From assembly GCA_025356505.1 (NCBI GenBank), contig JANXSV010000165.1, positions 1-10,971 on the forward strand: DNA of 10,971 nucleotides, read 5' to 3'. The DNA comes from Methylovirgula sp. Lineage in GTDB: Bacteria; Pseudomonadota; Alphaproteobacteria; Rhizobiales; Beijerinckiaceae. The translations under genes were made by a program, and so were the position numbers. Positions 1-8,510 of the stretch are shown piece by piece. The notes beneath the pieces were generated by a model. The model saw only the letters and a program-made list of their open reading frames with translations. It made no database searches and had not been told where the DNA came from. Positions within the stretch are counted from its first letter, which is position 1; the number at the start of each line of letters is the position of its first letter.

Positions 1-149
1 TAATCGTGATTGAGCCAAAACTCTTGCACCTTGCCCGCGCGCTCGAGCATTGCGGCTTTGTCCCGCACGGCGACAGGCGTTCCAGAAAAAACCGCTCCCA
101 CCACCTCGTGCATGAAGGGCGCGAAATGTGGAAAAACCTCGTAAACGCT
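1..149 (-). other. Inverted fragment carrying the missing N-terminal part of the kinase PAS domain
   Basis: Read on the minus strand from 149 to 77, this segment is open and translates to a peptide starting SVYEVFPHFAPF and ending VVGAVFSGT. It then continues into the 76-bp arm as PVAVRDKAAMLERAG, the same residues the plus-strand kinase reads from 152 onward. Together they give a plausible PAS domain: a 'V(Y/W)EVFP' opening, a charged helix, an FWLNHDYSPVMDENG strand/turn, and a DTTERV linker. The plus-strand reading of 128-149 (MEKPRKRS) does not resemble a PAS domain. I infer that the true gene runs rc(149..77) followed by 150 onward. The real start codon lies outside the window. Confidence 0.8.
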
Positions 150-225
150 CTGTCGCCGTGCGGGACAAAGCCGCAATGCTCGAGCGCGCGGGCAAGGTGC
201 AAGAGTTTTGGCTCAATCACGATTA
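1..225. repeat. Perfect 76-bp inverted repeat at the left edge (fold-back)
   Basis: Bases 1-76 are the exact reverse complement of 150-225; base i pairs with base 226-i, and pairing fails from 77/149 inward. The arms flank a 73-base centre. The repeat starts at the first base of the window and lies inside the 5' part of a kinase gene. The minus strand of the centre carries an open frame that runs straight into the kinase frame, so the arms look like one original sequence present twice, once inverted. The pairing is seen directly. That it is a strand-switch or assembly join, and not a biological palindrome, is inferred. Confidence 0.95.
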
Positions 226-2638
226 CAGCCCCGTTATGGATGAAAACGGCGCGTGCTGTGCTGTGCTTGCGATAATCAAGGATACAACTGAGCGTGTGCG
301 CGTTGAACAGCGGTTAAATTTTGCGCAGGAAGCCGGCGGTGTCGGCACATTTGAGTGGTATCTTGATAAAGGCACGCTGGACGTTTCGGACGAGTACCGG
401 CGTATCTGGGGCATCAAGCCAAATGTTGAAGTGACGGACACTATGCTGGTTGGCCTGTTGCACCCTGAGGATCAGATGAAGGCGGGCACCTTCAAAATTG
501 GCCAGGATAATCCGCTTGAATATGTGGAATACCGCCGCATCTGTCCTGAGAGCGGTGAAGTGAGGTGGCTGGCGCGCCGAGGCAGGGTTATTTCAGCCGA
601 TGGCGTGGCAGTGCGCCGTTTCGTTGGCACTGTCACTGATATCACAGAGCGCAAACATTCGGATGCCGCGCTCAAACTTGCCGAAGAGCGGTTTCGCACC
701 TTGGCGCAGTCCATGACCAATCAGCTGTGGACTGCAACCCCGGACGGCTTGCTCAACTGGTGCAACGGACGGATTTACGACTACTTCGCGGTTGGCGATG
801 AGCATATGCTGGGCGCAAATTGGGTGAATAACGTCCATCCGGAGGATGTGGCAGCTGCATCGGCCGCCTGGGCGGCTGCGCTCAAAACAGGCTCGCTTTA
901 TGAGACCGAATTCCGGCTTCGCCGCAGCGACGGTGTCTACCGCTGGTTCATCACCCGCGCGACTCCGATCCGGGACGAGCATGGCCACATCTCCTATTGG
1001 ATTGGCAGCAACACCGACATCGAAGCGCAGAAGCAGGCGGAACGCGAACTGGCCGCGCTGGCTGTCGATTTGGAGGCACGCGTTGAAGCCCGCACAGCCG
1101 AACTGCTGCAAACACAGGAAGTTCTGCGTCAGGCGCAGAAGATGGAGGCAATTGGAAATCTCACCGGCGGTATCGCTCATGATTTCAATAATTTGCTGCA
1201 GGTGATCGGCGGCAATATTCAGATGTTGGAGAGACAACTTGCAGCGCAACCGCAGGCCGCCAAGCTTGCGACAAATGCCAGAAAGGGTGTGGAGCGCGGC
1301 GCGCATCTTGCCTCGCAGCTTCTGGCTTTCGGGCGCCGGCAGGCTCTGGCCCCCAAAGTTGTCAATATGGGCCGGGTGCTCACCCTGATGGAAGACATGT
1401 TGCGACGCATGGCAGGGGCCGCCATCGATATCAAAACCATTGTGCATGAGGGCATCGGCAATTGTTTGATTGACCCGCTCAATTTGGAAAGTGCGATTCT
1501 TAACCTCGCCATAAATGCGCGCGATGCGATGGAAGGGGCCGGGACACTGACCATTGAGGCGTTTAATTTTGTGCTGAATGATGACTCAAAGGCGGTTCAT
1601 TCGGACATTCAGCCCGGGGCCTATGTCGTGGTAAGTGTGACAGACACAGGGCAAGGCATGTCCAAAGAAACGCTGACCAAGGTGTTTGACCCGTTTTTCA
1701 CCACCAAAGCGCAGGGAAAAGGCAGCGGCCTTGGCTTGTCGATGGTCTATGGCTTTGTCAAACAATCAGGCGGGCACGTGCGGATTTATAGCGAGCAAGG
1801 CGAGGGCACGAGCGTGCGGCTGTATTTGCCAAGCTCGCAGGAAGTTGAAGATATGCTTGCCGAACAGGACGAATCCGCGGTTTCAGGCGGCACCGAAACC
1901 ATTCTTGTGGTTGAAGATGATGATGCTGTGCGAGGCACCGTCGTGGCGCTGCTCAGCGAACTGGGCTACAAGGTTCTCAAGGCGAGAGATGCTTTGAGCG
2001 CAATCGGCATCATCGAAAGCGGCCTGCCGATAGATTTGATTTTGTCAGACGTGATGATGCCTGGGCCGGTCAAGCTGGAACAGATGGTGCAGCGGGCGCT
2101 CCAACTCATGCCTGACATAAAGATTATATTTACATCCGGCTATACTGAAGGCTCTATCGTTCACTCCGGCAGGCTGCAGGCGGGAATTGAATTTCTGGCA
2201 AAGCCCTATGGACATGATGTTCTGGCGCGGAAGTTGCGCTCGGTGTTGGGAGCGGCCAAAATATCCAACCCAGAAGACGCGAAGCGCCCGCACAGCTTGA
2301 CCATCCTCTTGTGCGAGGATGATGAACTCATCCGGATGAATCTGGCCGATATTCTGGAAGACTTCGGCCACAAGACGCTGGAGGCTGCAAATGGCGCGCA
2401 GGCGCTTGAATTATTCGAGCAGAATAGCGTGGATATTTTGATCACCGATGTTGGCTTGCCAGACATTTCGGGCATTGATCTGTGCGCAAGGATACGTGAA
2501 GCGATGCCGCAGCTGCCGGTGATTTTTGCAAGCGGGCATAGCCACCTTCCCGGCGTTACGCTGGACGCGAAAACTGCCATTTTGTGCAAACCTTACACAA
2601 TGGACATGATTGAGGACGCCATCGCGGCCATGCTTTAG
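128..2638 (+). CDS. Hybrid sensor histidine kinase with PAS domains and two receiver domains (5'-incomplete)
   Basis: A cytoplasmic-looking hybrid kinase with no membrane segment in the visible part. Domain order: the C-terminal half of a PAS domain (to about residue 55); PAS about 62-175; PAS about 188-305; a short coiled linker; HisKA with phospho-acceptor His351 in GGIAHDFNNLL; HATPase with N-box NLAINARDAM (459-468), DTGQGM (506-511) and GKGSGLGLS (530-538); receiver 1 about 592-706 with acidic EDDD, Asp641 and Lys692; receiver 2 about 724-834 with EDD, Asp774 and Lys821. All catalytic and acceptor residues are present. It presumably autophosphorylates on His351 and passes phosphate to one or both receivers; the signal is unknown. 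The GTG at 128 is only the first start available after in-frame stops at 11-13 and 113-115. Because of the inverted repeat at 1-225, residues 1-7 are probably artificial and the gene continues upstream. No output domain or partner regulator is visible. Confidence 0.9.
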   Translation: MEKPRKRSVAVRDKAAMLERAGKVQEFWLNHDYSPVMDENGACCAVLAIIKDTTERVRVEQRLNFAQEAGGVGTFEWYLDKGTLDVSDEYRRIWGIKPNVEVTDTMLVGLLHPEDQMKAGTFKIGQDNPLEYVEYRRICPESGEVRWLARRGRVISADGVAVRRFVGTVTDITERKHSDAALKLAEERFRTLAQSMTNQLWTATPDGLLNWCNGRIYDYFAVGDEHMLGANWVNNVHPEDVAAASAAWAAALKTGSLYETEFRLRRSDGVYRWFITRATPIRDEHGHISYWIGSNTDIEAQKQAERELAALAVDLEARVEARTAELLQTQEVLRQAQKMEAIGNLTGGIAHDFNNLLQVIGGNIQMLERQLAAQPQAAKLATNARKGVERGAHLASQLLAFGRRQALAPKVVNMGRVLTLMEDMLRRMAGAAIDIKTIVHEGIGNCLIDPLNLESAILNLAINARDAMEGAGTLTIEAFNFVLNDDSKAVHSDIQPGAYVVVSVTDTGQGMSKETLTKVFDPFFTTKAQGKGSGLGLSMVYGFVKQSGGHVRIYSEQGEGTSVRLYLPSSQEVEDMLAEQDESAVSGGTETILVVEDDDAVRGTVVALLSELGYKVLKARDALSAIGIIESGLPIDLILSDVMMPGPVKLEQMVQRALQLMPDIKIIFTSGYTEGSIVHSGRLQAGIEFLAKPYGHDVLARKLRSVLGAAKISNPEDAKRPHSLTILLCEDDELIRMNLADILEDFGHKTLEAANGAQALELFEQNSVDILITDVGLPDISGIDLCARIREAMPQLPVIFASGHSHLPGVTLDAKTAILCKPYTMDMIEDAIAAML

Positions 2639-2659
2639 CATCCGGATGATACCGCCGGG

Positions 2660-2696
2660 GCGCACTGGATATGCCTAAAATGTAGGCATAGTGCGC
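2660..2696. promoter_or_regulatory. Interrupted hairpin with a TGC-N11-GCA core
   Basis: Between the kinase stop and the operon start, ATGCCTA (2671-2677) pairs with TAGGCAT (2683-2689) around a 5-base loop. An outer pair, GCGCACT (2660-2666) with AGTGCGC (2690-2696), extends it, interrupted only by a 4-base bulge (2667-2670). The result is 14 base pairs in 37 bases. The core TGCCTAAAATGTAGGCA fits the TGC-N11-GCA spacing known for NtrC enhancer sites, although its inner bases differ from the usual TGCACC-type half-sites. No T-run follows, so it is a poor intrinsic terminator. It could be an operator for the downstream operon or a terminator-like hairpin for the kinase gene. The symmetry is seen; the role is inferred. 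Confidence 0.5.
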
Positions 2697-2730
2697 GGGG
2701 AAAGACATAGTGCGGTGCGATATTTTGTGA

Positions 2731-2752
2731 AACACTGTGACTCAGAAGTGTT
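2731..2752. promoter_or_regulatory. Small dyad, AACACT-N10-AGTGTT
   Basis: AACACT (2731-2736) and AGTGTT (2747-2752) are exact reverse complements spaced by 10 bases. Their centres are 16 bases apart, which would suit a dimeric regulator binding about one and a half helical turns. The right half ends 18 bases before the operon's ATG, so a bound protein would sit over the likely start of transcription or translation. I see no convincing -35/-10 pair to anchor it. Six-base half-sites can arise by chance, so confidence is low. Confidence 0.3.
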
Positions 2753-2770
2753 CAATAACGTGCGGATTTC

Positions 2771-5700
2771 ATGTCGATAAAAGCCAGCATTTACCACCTG
2801 ACCCACTATAAATATGATCGTCCAGTTATCTTAGGCCCGCAGGTGATCAGGCTACGCCCTGCACCGCACAGCCGCACACGGGTTATCTCCCACGCTTTAA
2901 AGGTTTCGCCGGCAAACCATTTCGTCAATTACCAGCAAGACCCTTATGGCAACTGGTTGGCGCGCTATGTATTCCCGGAGCCGGTGCTCGAATTCAAGAT
3001 CGAGGTTGATCTTGTTGCAGATATGACGGTGTACAATCCGTTTGATTTCTTCGTGGAGCCGGAGGCGGAAAACTGGCCCTTTGAATATCCTGCCGATGTC
3101 GCTGAAGATTTGGGCATTTACCGCCAGGCAGAGCCGATCGGCCCGCTGTTTCAGGATTTTCTTGCCAAGGTTCCAACGCATCCGGTGCGCACCGTTGATT
3201 TTGTCGTCAATCTCAACGCGCAGGTTTCCGGCTCTGTGGGCTATGTCATCCGCATGGAGCCTGGCGTGCAAAGCCCCGAGCAGACTTTTACCGCGGGTAC
3301 GGGGTCGTGCCGCGATTCAAGCTGGCTGCTGGTGCAGGCGCTACGTCATTTCGGTTTTGCGGCGCGGTTTGTCTCCGGCTATCTGATCCAGCTTAAGCCG
3401 GATGTGAAGGCGCTCGACGGCCCTTCCGGCACACAACATGATTTTACCGATCTGCATGCTTGGGTTGAGGTTTATCTCCCCGGCGCGGGTTGGATTGGCC
3501 TTGACCCGACGTCCGGTCTGCTTGCAGGCGAGAGCCATATTCCGCTGGCTGCAACGCCGCATTATCGCAACGCGGCACCAATATCGGGCATGGCAAGTTC
3601 CGCCAATGTCGAGTTTGGCTTTGAAATGACGGTCACCCGCGTGGCCGAACATCCGCGCATCACCAAGCCGTTTTCGGACGAGTCGTGGAGTGCGCTGAAT
3701 GCGCTTGGCGGCAAGATTGATCAGGCCTTGAGTGCAGGCGATGTGCGCTTGACCATGGGCGGTGAGCCGACATTCGTTTCGATTGATGATTTCGAGGCGG
3801 CAGAGTGGAATTCTGCCGCAGTGGGTCCAACCAAACGCGTGTTGGCCGATGAACTCATCCGCCGCCTGCGCGACCAATTTGCCCCGGGCGGCTTCCTGCA
3901 TTACGGCCAAGGCAAATGGTATCCGGGCGAGACTTTGCCGCGTTGGACATTTTCGCTGTATTGGCGGTCGGACGGCAAGCCGATCTGGAACGATGCCGGG
4001 CTTATCGCCAAGGAGGGCGCGGACGGTAAAGTTGGGCCCAACGAGGCGGAAGCGCTACTCAAGACCATTGCGCAGCAGCTAGACGTCGCGCCTGATATGG
4101 TCACTCCGGCATTTGAAGATCCGGCGCAATGGATTTTGAAAGAAGCCAATCTGCCGGAAAATGTCACTCCGGAAAATTCCAAGCTTGAACATGCCGAGGA
4201 ACGTAACCGGATTGCGCGGGTGTTTGAACGCGGCCTGACGCAGCCTTCGGGTTTTATCCTGCCCATCCAGCGCTGGCAGTCTCAGGCAACCGGCCTGCGC
4301 TGGCGCTCGGAAAAATGGAAAACCCGCCGCAGCCATGTGTTTCTTGTGCCGGGAGACAGTCCCGTGGGCTACCGCCTGCCTTTGGCTGGCCTGCCCTATA
4401 TCCCGCCGGCGCAATATCCCTATGTGCACCAGATGGACCCGACAATCGCGCGTGAGCCATTGCCGGACTTTTCGCCCCGTCATGACGGCGGCGCATTGCG
4501 ACCGCTGGAAGCAGCGCATTTTACAGCCGGAACCGCGGCGCAGGAACAAAACGAGCAGACGGTGGGCGACGAGGATAATGCCACCCGGACAGCCATGTCG
4601 GTTGAGCCTCGGGATGGACGGCTCTGCGTGTTCATGCCGCCTGTCGAGAAAATTGACGACTATCTTGAACTGGTCGCAGCGGCAGAAATTGCCGCGAAAA
4701 AGCTCGGCCTGCCGGTGCATATTGAAGGCTATGCCCCCCCGCATGATCCGCGGATGAATGTCATTCGCGTTGCGCCGGATCCGGGTGTGATCGAGGTCAA
4801 TATCCACCCTGCCAAAAGCTGGGCCGATATGGTGGCGATCACCGAAGCGGTTTACGAGGAAGCGCGGCAGACGCGGCTTGGTGCCGACAAATTCATGCTC
4901 GATGGCCGCCACACCGGCACGGGCGGCGGCAATCATATCGTGGTGGGCGGCGCCACAACGCTGGACAGTCCGTTTTTGCGGCGTCCGGATTTGCTGCGCA
5001 GCCTTATTTTGCATTGGCAGCGCCACCCGAGCCTTTCCTATCTGTTCGCCGGGATGTTCATCGGCCCGACCAGCCAAGCGCCGCGTATCGATGAAGCGCG
5101 GCACGATAGCCTCTACGAACTGGAAATGGCGCTTGATCAGATCCCGCACCCGGGGCAGGGCATGGCTCCGGCGCCATGGCTCGTTGACCGTCTGCTGCGC
5201 AATCTGCTGATCGATGTCACGGGCAATACGCACCGTGCCGAAATTTGCATCGACAAACTCTATTCGCCGGACGGGCCGACGGGTCGACTGGGCTTGGTTG
5301 AATTTCGGGGCTTCGAAATGCCGCCGCATCCGCGCATGGCGCTGGCGCAGATGGTGCTTATCCGCGCGATCGTCGCGCGGATGTGGCAGAGCCCCGTTTC
5401 GGGCAATCTCACCCGCTGGGGCACGACGCTGCACGACCGGTTTATGCTGCCGCATTTCCTGTGGGAGGATTTGAAAGATGTGCTCGCTGACCTTGGCGAT
5501 CACGGTTTTGCGATGCGGTCCGAGTGGTTTGAAGCGCAATGCGAGTTCCGGTTTCCGTTCTGCGGCGAGGTTACCTTCGAAGGTGTCCATCTCGAACTGA
5601 GGCAGGCGTTGGAGCCGTGGCACGTGTTGGGCGAAACCGGAGCCATCGGCGGCACAGTGCGTTATACCGATAGTTCGGTTGAACGCCTGCAAGTCAAACT

Positions 5701-6100
5701 CACCACCACAAATCCCGAACGCTACATTGTCACCTGCAACAAGCGCCGTGTTCCTTTGCAAAAAACCCAAACCAGCGGCGTGAGCGTGGGCGCGGTGCGC
5801 TATAAGGCGTGGCAGCCGTCGTTGTCGTTGCATCCGGTTTTGCAGGTGGATGCACCGCTCACCTTCGATATTTTCGATAGCTGGACGGGCAAAGCGCTTG
5901 GAGGCTGCATTTATCATGTTGCTCATCCCGGCGGGCGCTCTTATGATACGTTCCCAGTGAACGGTAACGAGGCCGAGGCGCGTCGTCTTGCCAGATTTAT
6001 GCCGCACGGTCACAATTCAGGAAGCTACATGCCTTTGCCGGAAGTGCCACACCCTGAATTCCCCCTGACGCTCGATTTGCGCCGCAAGCCGGGGCTGTAA
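2771..6100 (+). CDS. Transglutaminase-like protein with C-terminal DUF2126 domain
   Basis: A two-part protein of 1109 residues. Residues about 1-85 match the bacterial transglutaminase N-terminal region ([20 protein letters not shown]). A transglutaminase/protease core follows, with Cys180 in [10 protein letters not shown], His229 in [12 protein letters not shown] and Asp245 in IGLDPTSG, giving an intact Cys-His-Asp triad. From about 326 to the end is DUF2126 (COG4196), opening with [14 protein letters not shown]. Its conserved blocks include [14 protein letters not shown] (Glu675), [17 protein letters not shown] (711-727) and [14 protein letters not shown] (Glu844, Glu849). The polar Glu/His/Gly-rich blocks suggest a metal- or nucleotide-dependent active site. 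A relation to glutamine-synthetase-like carboxylate-amine ligases is possible, but I cannot show it here. No signal peptide or membrane segment is seen, so it is probably cytoplasmic. The start at 2771 matches the usual N-terminus of the family, though no strong Shine-Dalgarno precedes it. Full length and intact. The substrate is unknown. Confidence 0.93.
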   Translation: MSIKASIYHLTHYKYDRPVILGPQVIRLRPAPHSRTRVISHALKVSPANHFVNYQQDPYGNWLARYVFPEPVLEFKIEVDLVADMTVYNPFDFFVEPEAENWPFEYPADVAEDLGIYRQAEPIGPLFQDFLAKVPTHPVRTVDFVVNLNAQVSGSVGYVIRMEPGVQSPEQTFTAGTGSCRDSSWLLVQALRHFGFAARFVSGYLIQLKPDVKALDGPSGTQHDFTDLHAWVEVYLPGAGWIGLDPTSGLLAGESHIPLAATPHYRNAAPISGMASSANVEFGFEMTVTRVAEHPRITKPFSDESWSALNALGGKIDQALSAGDVRLTMGGEPTFVSIDDFEAAEWNSAAVGPTKRVLADELIRRLRDQFAPGGFLHYGQGKWYPGETLPRWTFSLYWRSDGKPIWNDAGLIAKEGADGKVGPNEAEALLKTIAQQLDVAPDMVTPAFEDPAQWILKEANLPENVTPENSKLEHAEERNRIARVFERGLTQPSGFILPIQRWQSQATGLRWRSEKWKTRRSHVFLVPGDSPVGYRLPLAGLPYIPPAQYPYVHQMDPTIAREPLPDFSPRHDGGALRPLEAAHFTAGTAAQEQNEQTVGDEDNATRTAMSVEPRDGRLCVFMPPVEKIDDYLELVAAAEIAAKKLGLPVHIEGYAPPHDPRMNVIRVAPDPGVIEVNIHPAKSWADMVAITEAVYEEARQTRLGADKFMLDGRHTGTGGGNHIVVGGATTLDSPFLRRPDLLRSLILHWQRHPSLSYLFAGMFIGPTSQAPRIDEARHDSLYELEMALDQIPHPGQGMAPAPWLVDRLLRNLLIDVTGNTHRAEICIDKLYSPDGPTGRLGLVEFRGFEMPPHPRMALAQMVLIRAIVARMWQSPVSGNLTRWGTTLHDRFMLPHFLWEDLKDVLADLGDHGFAMRSEWFEAQCEFRFPFCGEVTFEGVHLELRQALEPWHVLGETGAIGGTVRYTDSSVERLQVKLTTTNPERYIVTCNKRRVPLQKTQTSGVSVGAVRYKAWQPSLSLHPVLQVDAPLTFDIFDSWTGKALGGCIYHVAHPGGRSYDTFPVNGNEAEARRLARFMPHGHNSGSYMPLPEVPHPEFPLTLDLRRKPGL

Positions 6101-6101
6101 T

Positions 6102-8507
6102 GTGCCGAACAGGTTGAACAAACCGGGGCAGGCGCAATACGCAGACCCTCTGGCAGGCTATGCGCCTCCCGCCGGGGTCGCCGATGAACTGATGGACGCC
6201 AGCGGTAATGTGCGTCCGGTGTGGCAGAATTTTATCAAGTTCCTCACAGCTCTGCCTGCGGGCGATATTGAACGCCGGATCGCCCGGGGCGATCAATATT
6301 TGCGTGATGCCGGGGTGTTTTTCCGGCAATATGGCCAGACAGGTTCAGTTGACCGGGCTTGGCCGTTGAGCTCAATTCCGGTGCTGATCGCTGAAAGCGA
6401 ATGGAACGGCATCACGACGGCGCTGGTGCAGCGCGCCGAACTGCTTGAAGCGGTGATGGCCGACCTTTACGGGCCCAACACGCTCGTGGCAAGCGGCCAG
6501 CTGCCGCCCGCTCTCATCGCCAACAGCAGCGAATGGTTGCGGCCTCTTGTCGGGGTTAAGCCCGCGTCGGGGCACTTTCTGCAGTTTATTGCTTTTGAAA
6601 TCGGGCGGGGGCCAAACGGCCAGTGGTGGGTGCTGGGAGACCGTACACAAGCGCCCTCAGGTTCAGGTTTTGCGCTTGAAAACCGCGTGGCTACGGCGCG
6701 TATGTTCACGGACTTTTACTCCAAAGCCAATGTGCACCGGCTGGCGGGCTTCTTCAGGGCTTTCCGCGATGAATTGCAGGGTATGCGGCAGGATGGGTCG
6801 AGCGGCGTTGCGGTGCTAACGCCCGGGCCCCTGAACGATACATATTACGAACATGCCTATATTGCGCGCTATCTCGGGTTCATGCTGCTTGAGGGCGAGG
6901 ATCTGACAGTGCAGGACGGCAAGGTGCAAGTGCGCACCGTGGGCGGATTGAGGCCGGTGAGTGTGCTGTGGCGCAGGCTCGATTCGGCCTTTGCCGACCC
7001 GCTTGAACTCAATGAAGAATCGTCGCTCGGTACGCCGGGCCTGCTAAACGCCTTGCGCTCCGGCACGGTGTCCCTGGTCAATGCGCTGGGCAGCGGTGTG
7101 CTGGAAATGCGGGCTCTTCTGGCGTTTTTGCCGCGCATCTGCCGCAGCTTACGCGGGGAGCCGCTGGCGATGCCAAATGTTGCGACATGGTGGTGCGGTC
7201 AGGAAAAAGAGCGCAATTACGTGATCGCCAATGCCAAGCGCATGTTGATCAGCCCGGCCTTGTCCACCAAACTTCCATTTGATGTCGATGCGCAATCGGC
7301 GCTTGGCGGCACGTTTCGCGGCGAGGCGACAGGGTCCGTTGAGGACTGGATTAAGACCAATGCCCAGACCCTTGTCGGGCAAGAGGCAGTGACTCTTTCC
7401 ACCACGCCCGCTTATATCGATGGGCGTATGCAGCCCCGGCCTGTTTCAATCCGGGTGTTTTTGGCGCGCACGGCTTCCGGCTGGCAAGTCATGCCGGGTG
7501 GCTATGCCCGTATCGGAAAAACTCAGGATGCGACGGCAATCGCCATGCAACAGGGCGGCTCGGTGGCCGATGTGTGGGTGGTCAGCGAGCATCCGGTTGA
7601 AACAGTCACCATGCTCCCCGCGTCAAGCGCGCCCTATGTGCGGCCGGATTCTGGCGCTCTGCCAAGCCGCGCAGCTGACAATTTGTTTTGGCTGGGGCGC
7701 TATATCGAACGTGCCGAAGGTTATATGCGGCTTTTGCGCGCTTATCACATTCGGCTTGAAGAGAGCGGAACACCCGACACGCCGCTGCTCAAATATCTTG
7801 AAACCTATCTCAAGCCGTACAAAATTGACCTTGACGAGGGTGTGCCGGAAACCTTGCTGCACTGCTTGAGTTCGGCAGTGCGCAGCGCCAGCAAAGTGCG
7901 CGATCGTTTTTCCATCGACGGCTGGATGGCGCTGAACGATTTGACCAAAAGCGCACGCCGCATGGCTGAGATGCTTGTGCCCGGCGATGATAGCGCCCGT
8001 GCCATGGGCGTGTTATTGCGCAAGATCACCGGGTTTTCCGGGCTGGTGCATGAAAACATGTACCGGTTTTTGGGTTGGCGCTTTCTGATCATTGGCCGCT
8101 CCATCGAGCGGGCGGCGGCAATGGCGATGGCGCTTGCCAGCATGGCGGATAAGGATGCGCCGGAAAATGCGCTGGATTTGGTCGTGGATGTGGCGGACAG
8201 CAGCATGTCCCATCGCAGGCGCTATTCCGTATCCACAAGCCGCGATACGGTGATAGATTTGCTGGCGCTCGACGTGATGAACCCGCGCTCTGTGCTATAT
8301 CAGCTCACCGAAATTCGCGATCACGTACACTTTTTGTCGGAAAATTCCGCCTATGGGCCGATGTCGCCGCTTTCAAAAGCGACGCTCGCGCTGCATACAG
8401 ATCTGGCCATCAAGACACCGGAGGCGCTTGATACGAAGGCGCTTCTCGACCTTGCAAAACGCATCGAACAGCTCTCGAACCTGTTCACAGAAAGCTATCT
8501 GAAATAG
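6102..8507 (+). CDS. Circularly permuted ATP-grasp protein fused to an alpha-E domain
   Basis: An 801-residue fusion. The N-terminal about 500 residues are a circularly permuted ATP-grasp (COG2308; former DUF404/DUF407). Family motifs are GDRTQAPSGSGFALENR (from Gly179), LTPGPLNDTYYEH (239-251), LRRLDSAFADPLEL-type block (here VLWRRLDSAFADPLEL), ALGSGVLE (ending at 335) and VATWWCGQE (Trp363-Trp364). From about Pro521 (PSRAADNLFWLGRYIERAE) to the end is the mostly helical alpha-E domain (COG2307; former DUF403). ATP-grasp enzymes activate a carboxylate as acyl phosphate and join it to an amine or similar group, so a ligase role is expected; the acceptor and donor are unknown. Many bacteria encode the two parts separately, and fusion supports a physical complex. 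The start is GTG at 6102, one base after the upstream TAA. An ATG at 6100-6102 is out of frame and meets a stop within six codons. Translation is probably coupled to the upstream gene. Confidence 0.92.
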   Translation: MPNRLNKPGQAQYADPLAGYAPPAGVADELMDASGNVRPVWQNFIKFLTALPAGDIERRIARGDQYLRDAGVFFRQYGQTGSVDRAWPLSSIPVLIAESEWNGITTALVQRAELLEAVMADLYGPNTLVASGQLPPALIANSSEWLRPLVGVKPASGHFLQFIAFEIGRGPNGQWWVLGDRTQAPSGSGFALENRVATARMFTDFYSKANVHRLAGFFRAFRDELQGMRQDGSSGVAVLTPGPLNDTYYEHAYIARYLGFMLLEGEDLTVQDGKVQVRTVGGLRPVSVLWRRLDSAFADPLELNEESSLGTPGLLNALRSGTVSLVNALGSGVLEMRALLAFLPRICRSLRGEPLAMPNVATWWCGQEKERNYVIANAKRMLISPALSTKLPFDVDAQSALGGTFRGEATGSVEDWIKTNAQTLVGQEAVTLSTTPAYIDGRMQPRPVSIRVFLARTASGWQVMPGGYARIGKTQDATAIAMQQGGSVADVWVVSEHPVETVTMLPASSAPYVRPDSGALPSRAADNLFWLGRYIERAEGYMRLLRAYHIRLEESGTPDTPLLKYLETYLKPYKIDLDEGVPETLLHCLSSAVRSASKVRDRFSIDGWMALNDLTKSARRMAEMLVPGDDSARAMGVLLRKITGFSGLVHENMYRFLGWRFLIIGRSIERAAAMAMALASMADKDAPENALDLVVDVADSSMSHRRRYSVSTSRDTVIDLLALDVMNPRSVLYQLTEIRDHVHFLSENSAYGPMSPLSKATLALHTDLAIKTPEALDTKALLDLAKRIEQLSNLFTESYLK

Positions 8508-8510
8508 GCC

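Noticed and set aside
1..225. The inverted repeat as insertion-sequence ends or a CRISPR-like element
   Set aside because: There is no transposase between the arms, the centre is only 73 bases and codes for kinase sequence on the minus strand, and there are no repeated units or target-site duplications.
6..275. An 89-codon plus-strand open frame at the left edge
   Set aside because: It spans the fold-back repeat and is out of frame with the kinase; its translation is just the repeat read in the wrong frame.
593..1447. A 284-codon minus-strand open frame inside the kinase gene
   Set aside because: It is a shadow of the PAS/HisKA coding sequence with no domain resemblance and no ribosome-binding site.
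2697..2730. A sigma-54 (-24/-12) promoter downstream of the NtrC-like dyad
   Set aside because: Each GG pair in this stretch was tried; none has GC exactly 10 bases later (the nearest is offset by one base), so the element is not supported.
4733..4742. A run of seven C bases as a possible frameshift site
   Set aside because: The DUF2126 frame continues normally on both sides with family-like sequence ([13 protein letters not shown]), so there is no sign of a shift.
4079..6013. A 644-codon open frame on the minus strand inside the DUF2126 gene
   Set aside because: It overlaps a clearly recognised gene along its whole length, and its translation is rich in Arg, His and Pro with no recognisable domain, as expected from the complement of GC-rich codons.
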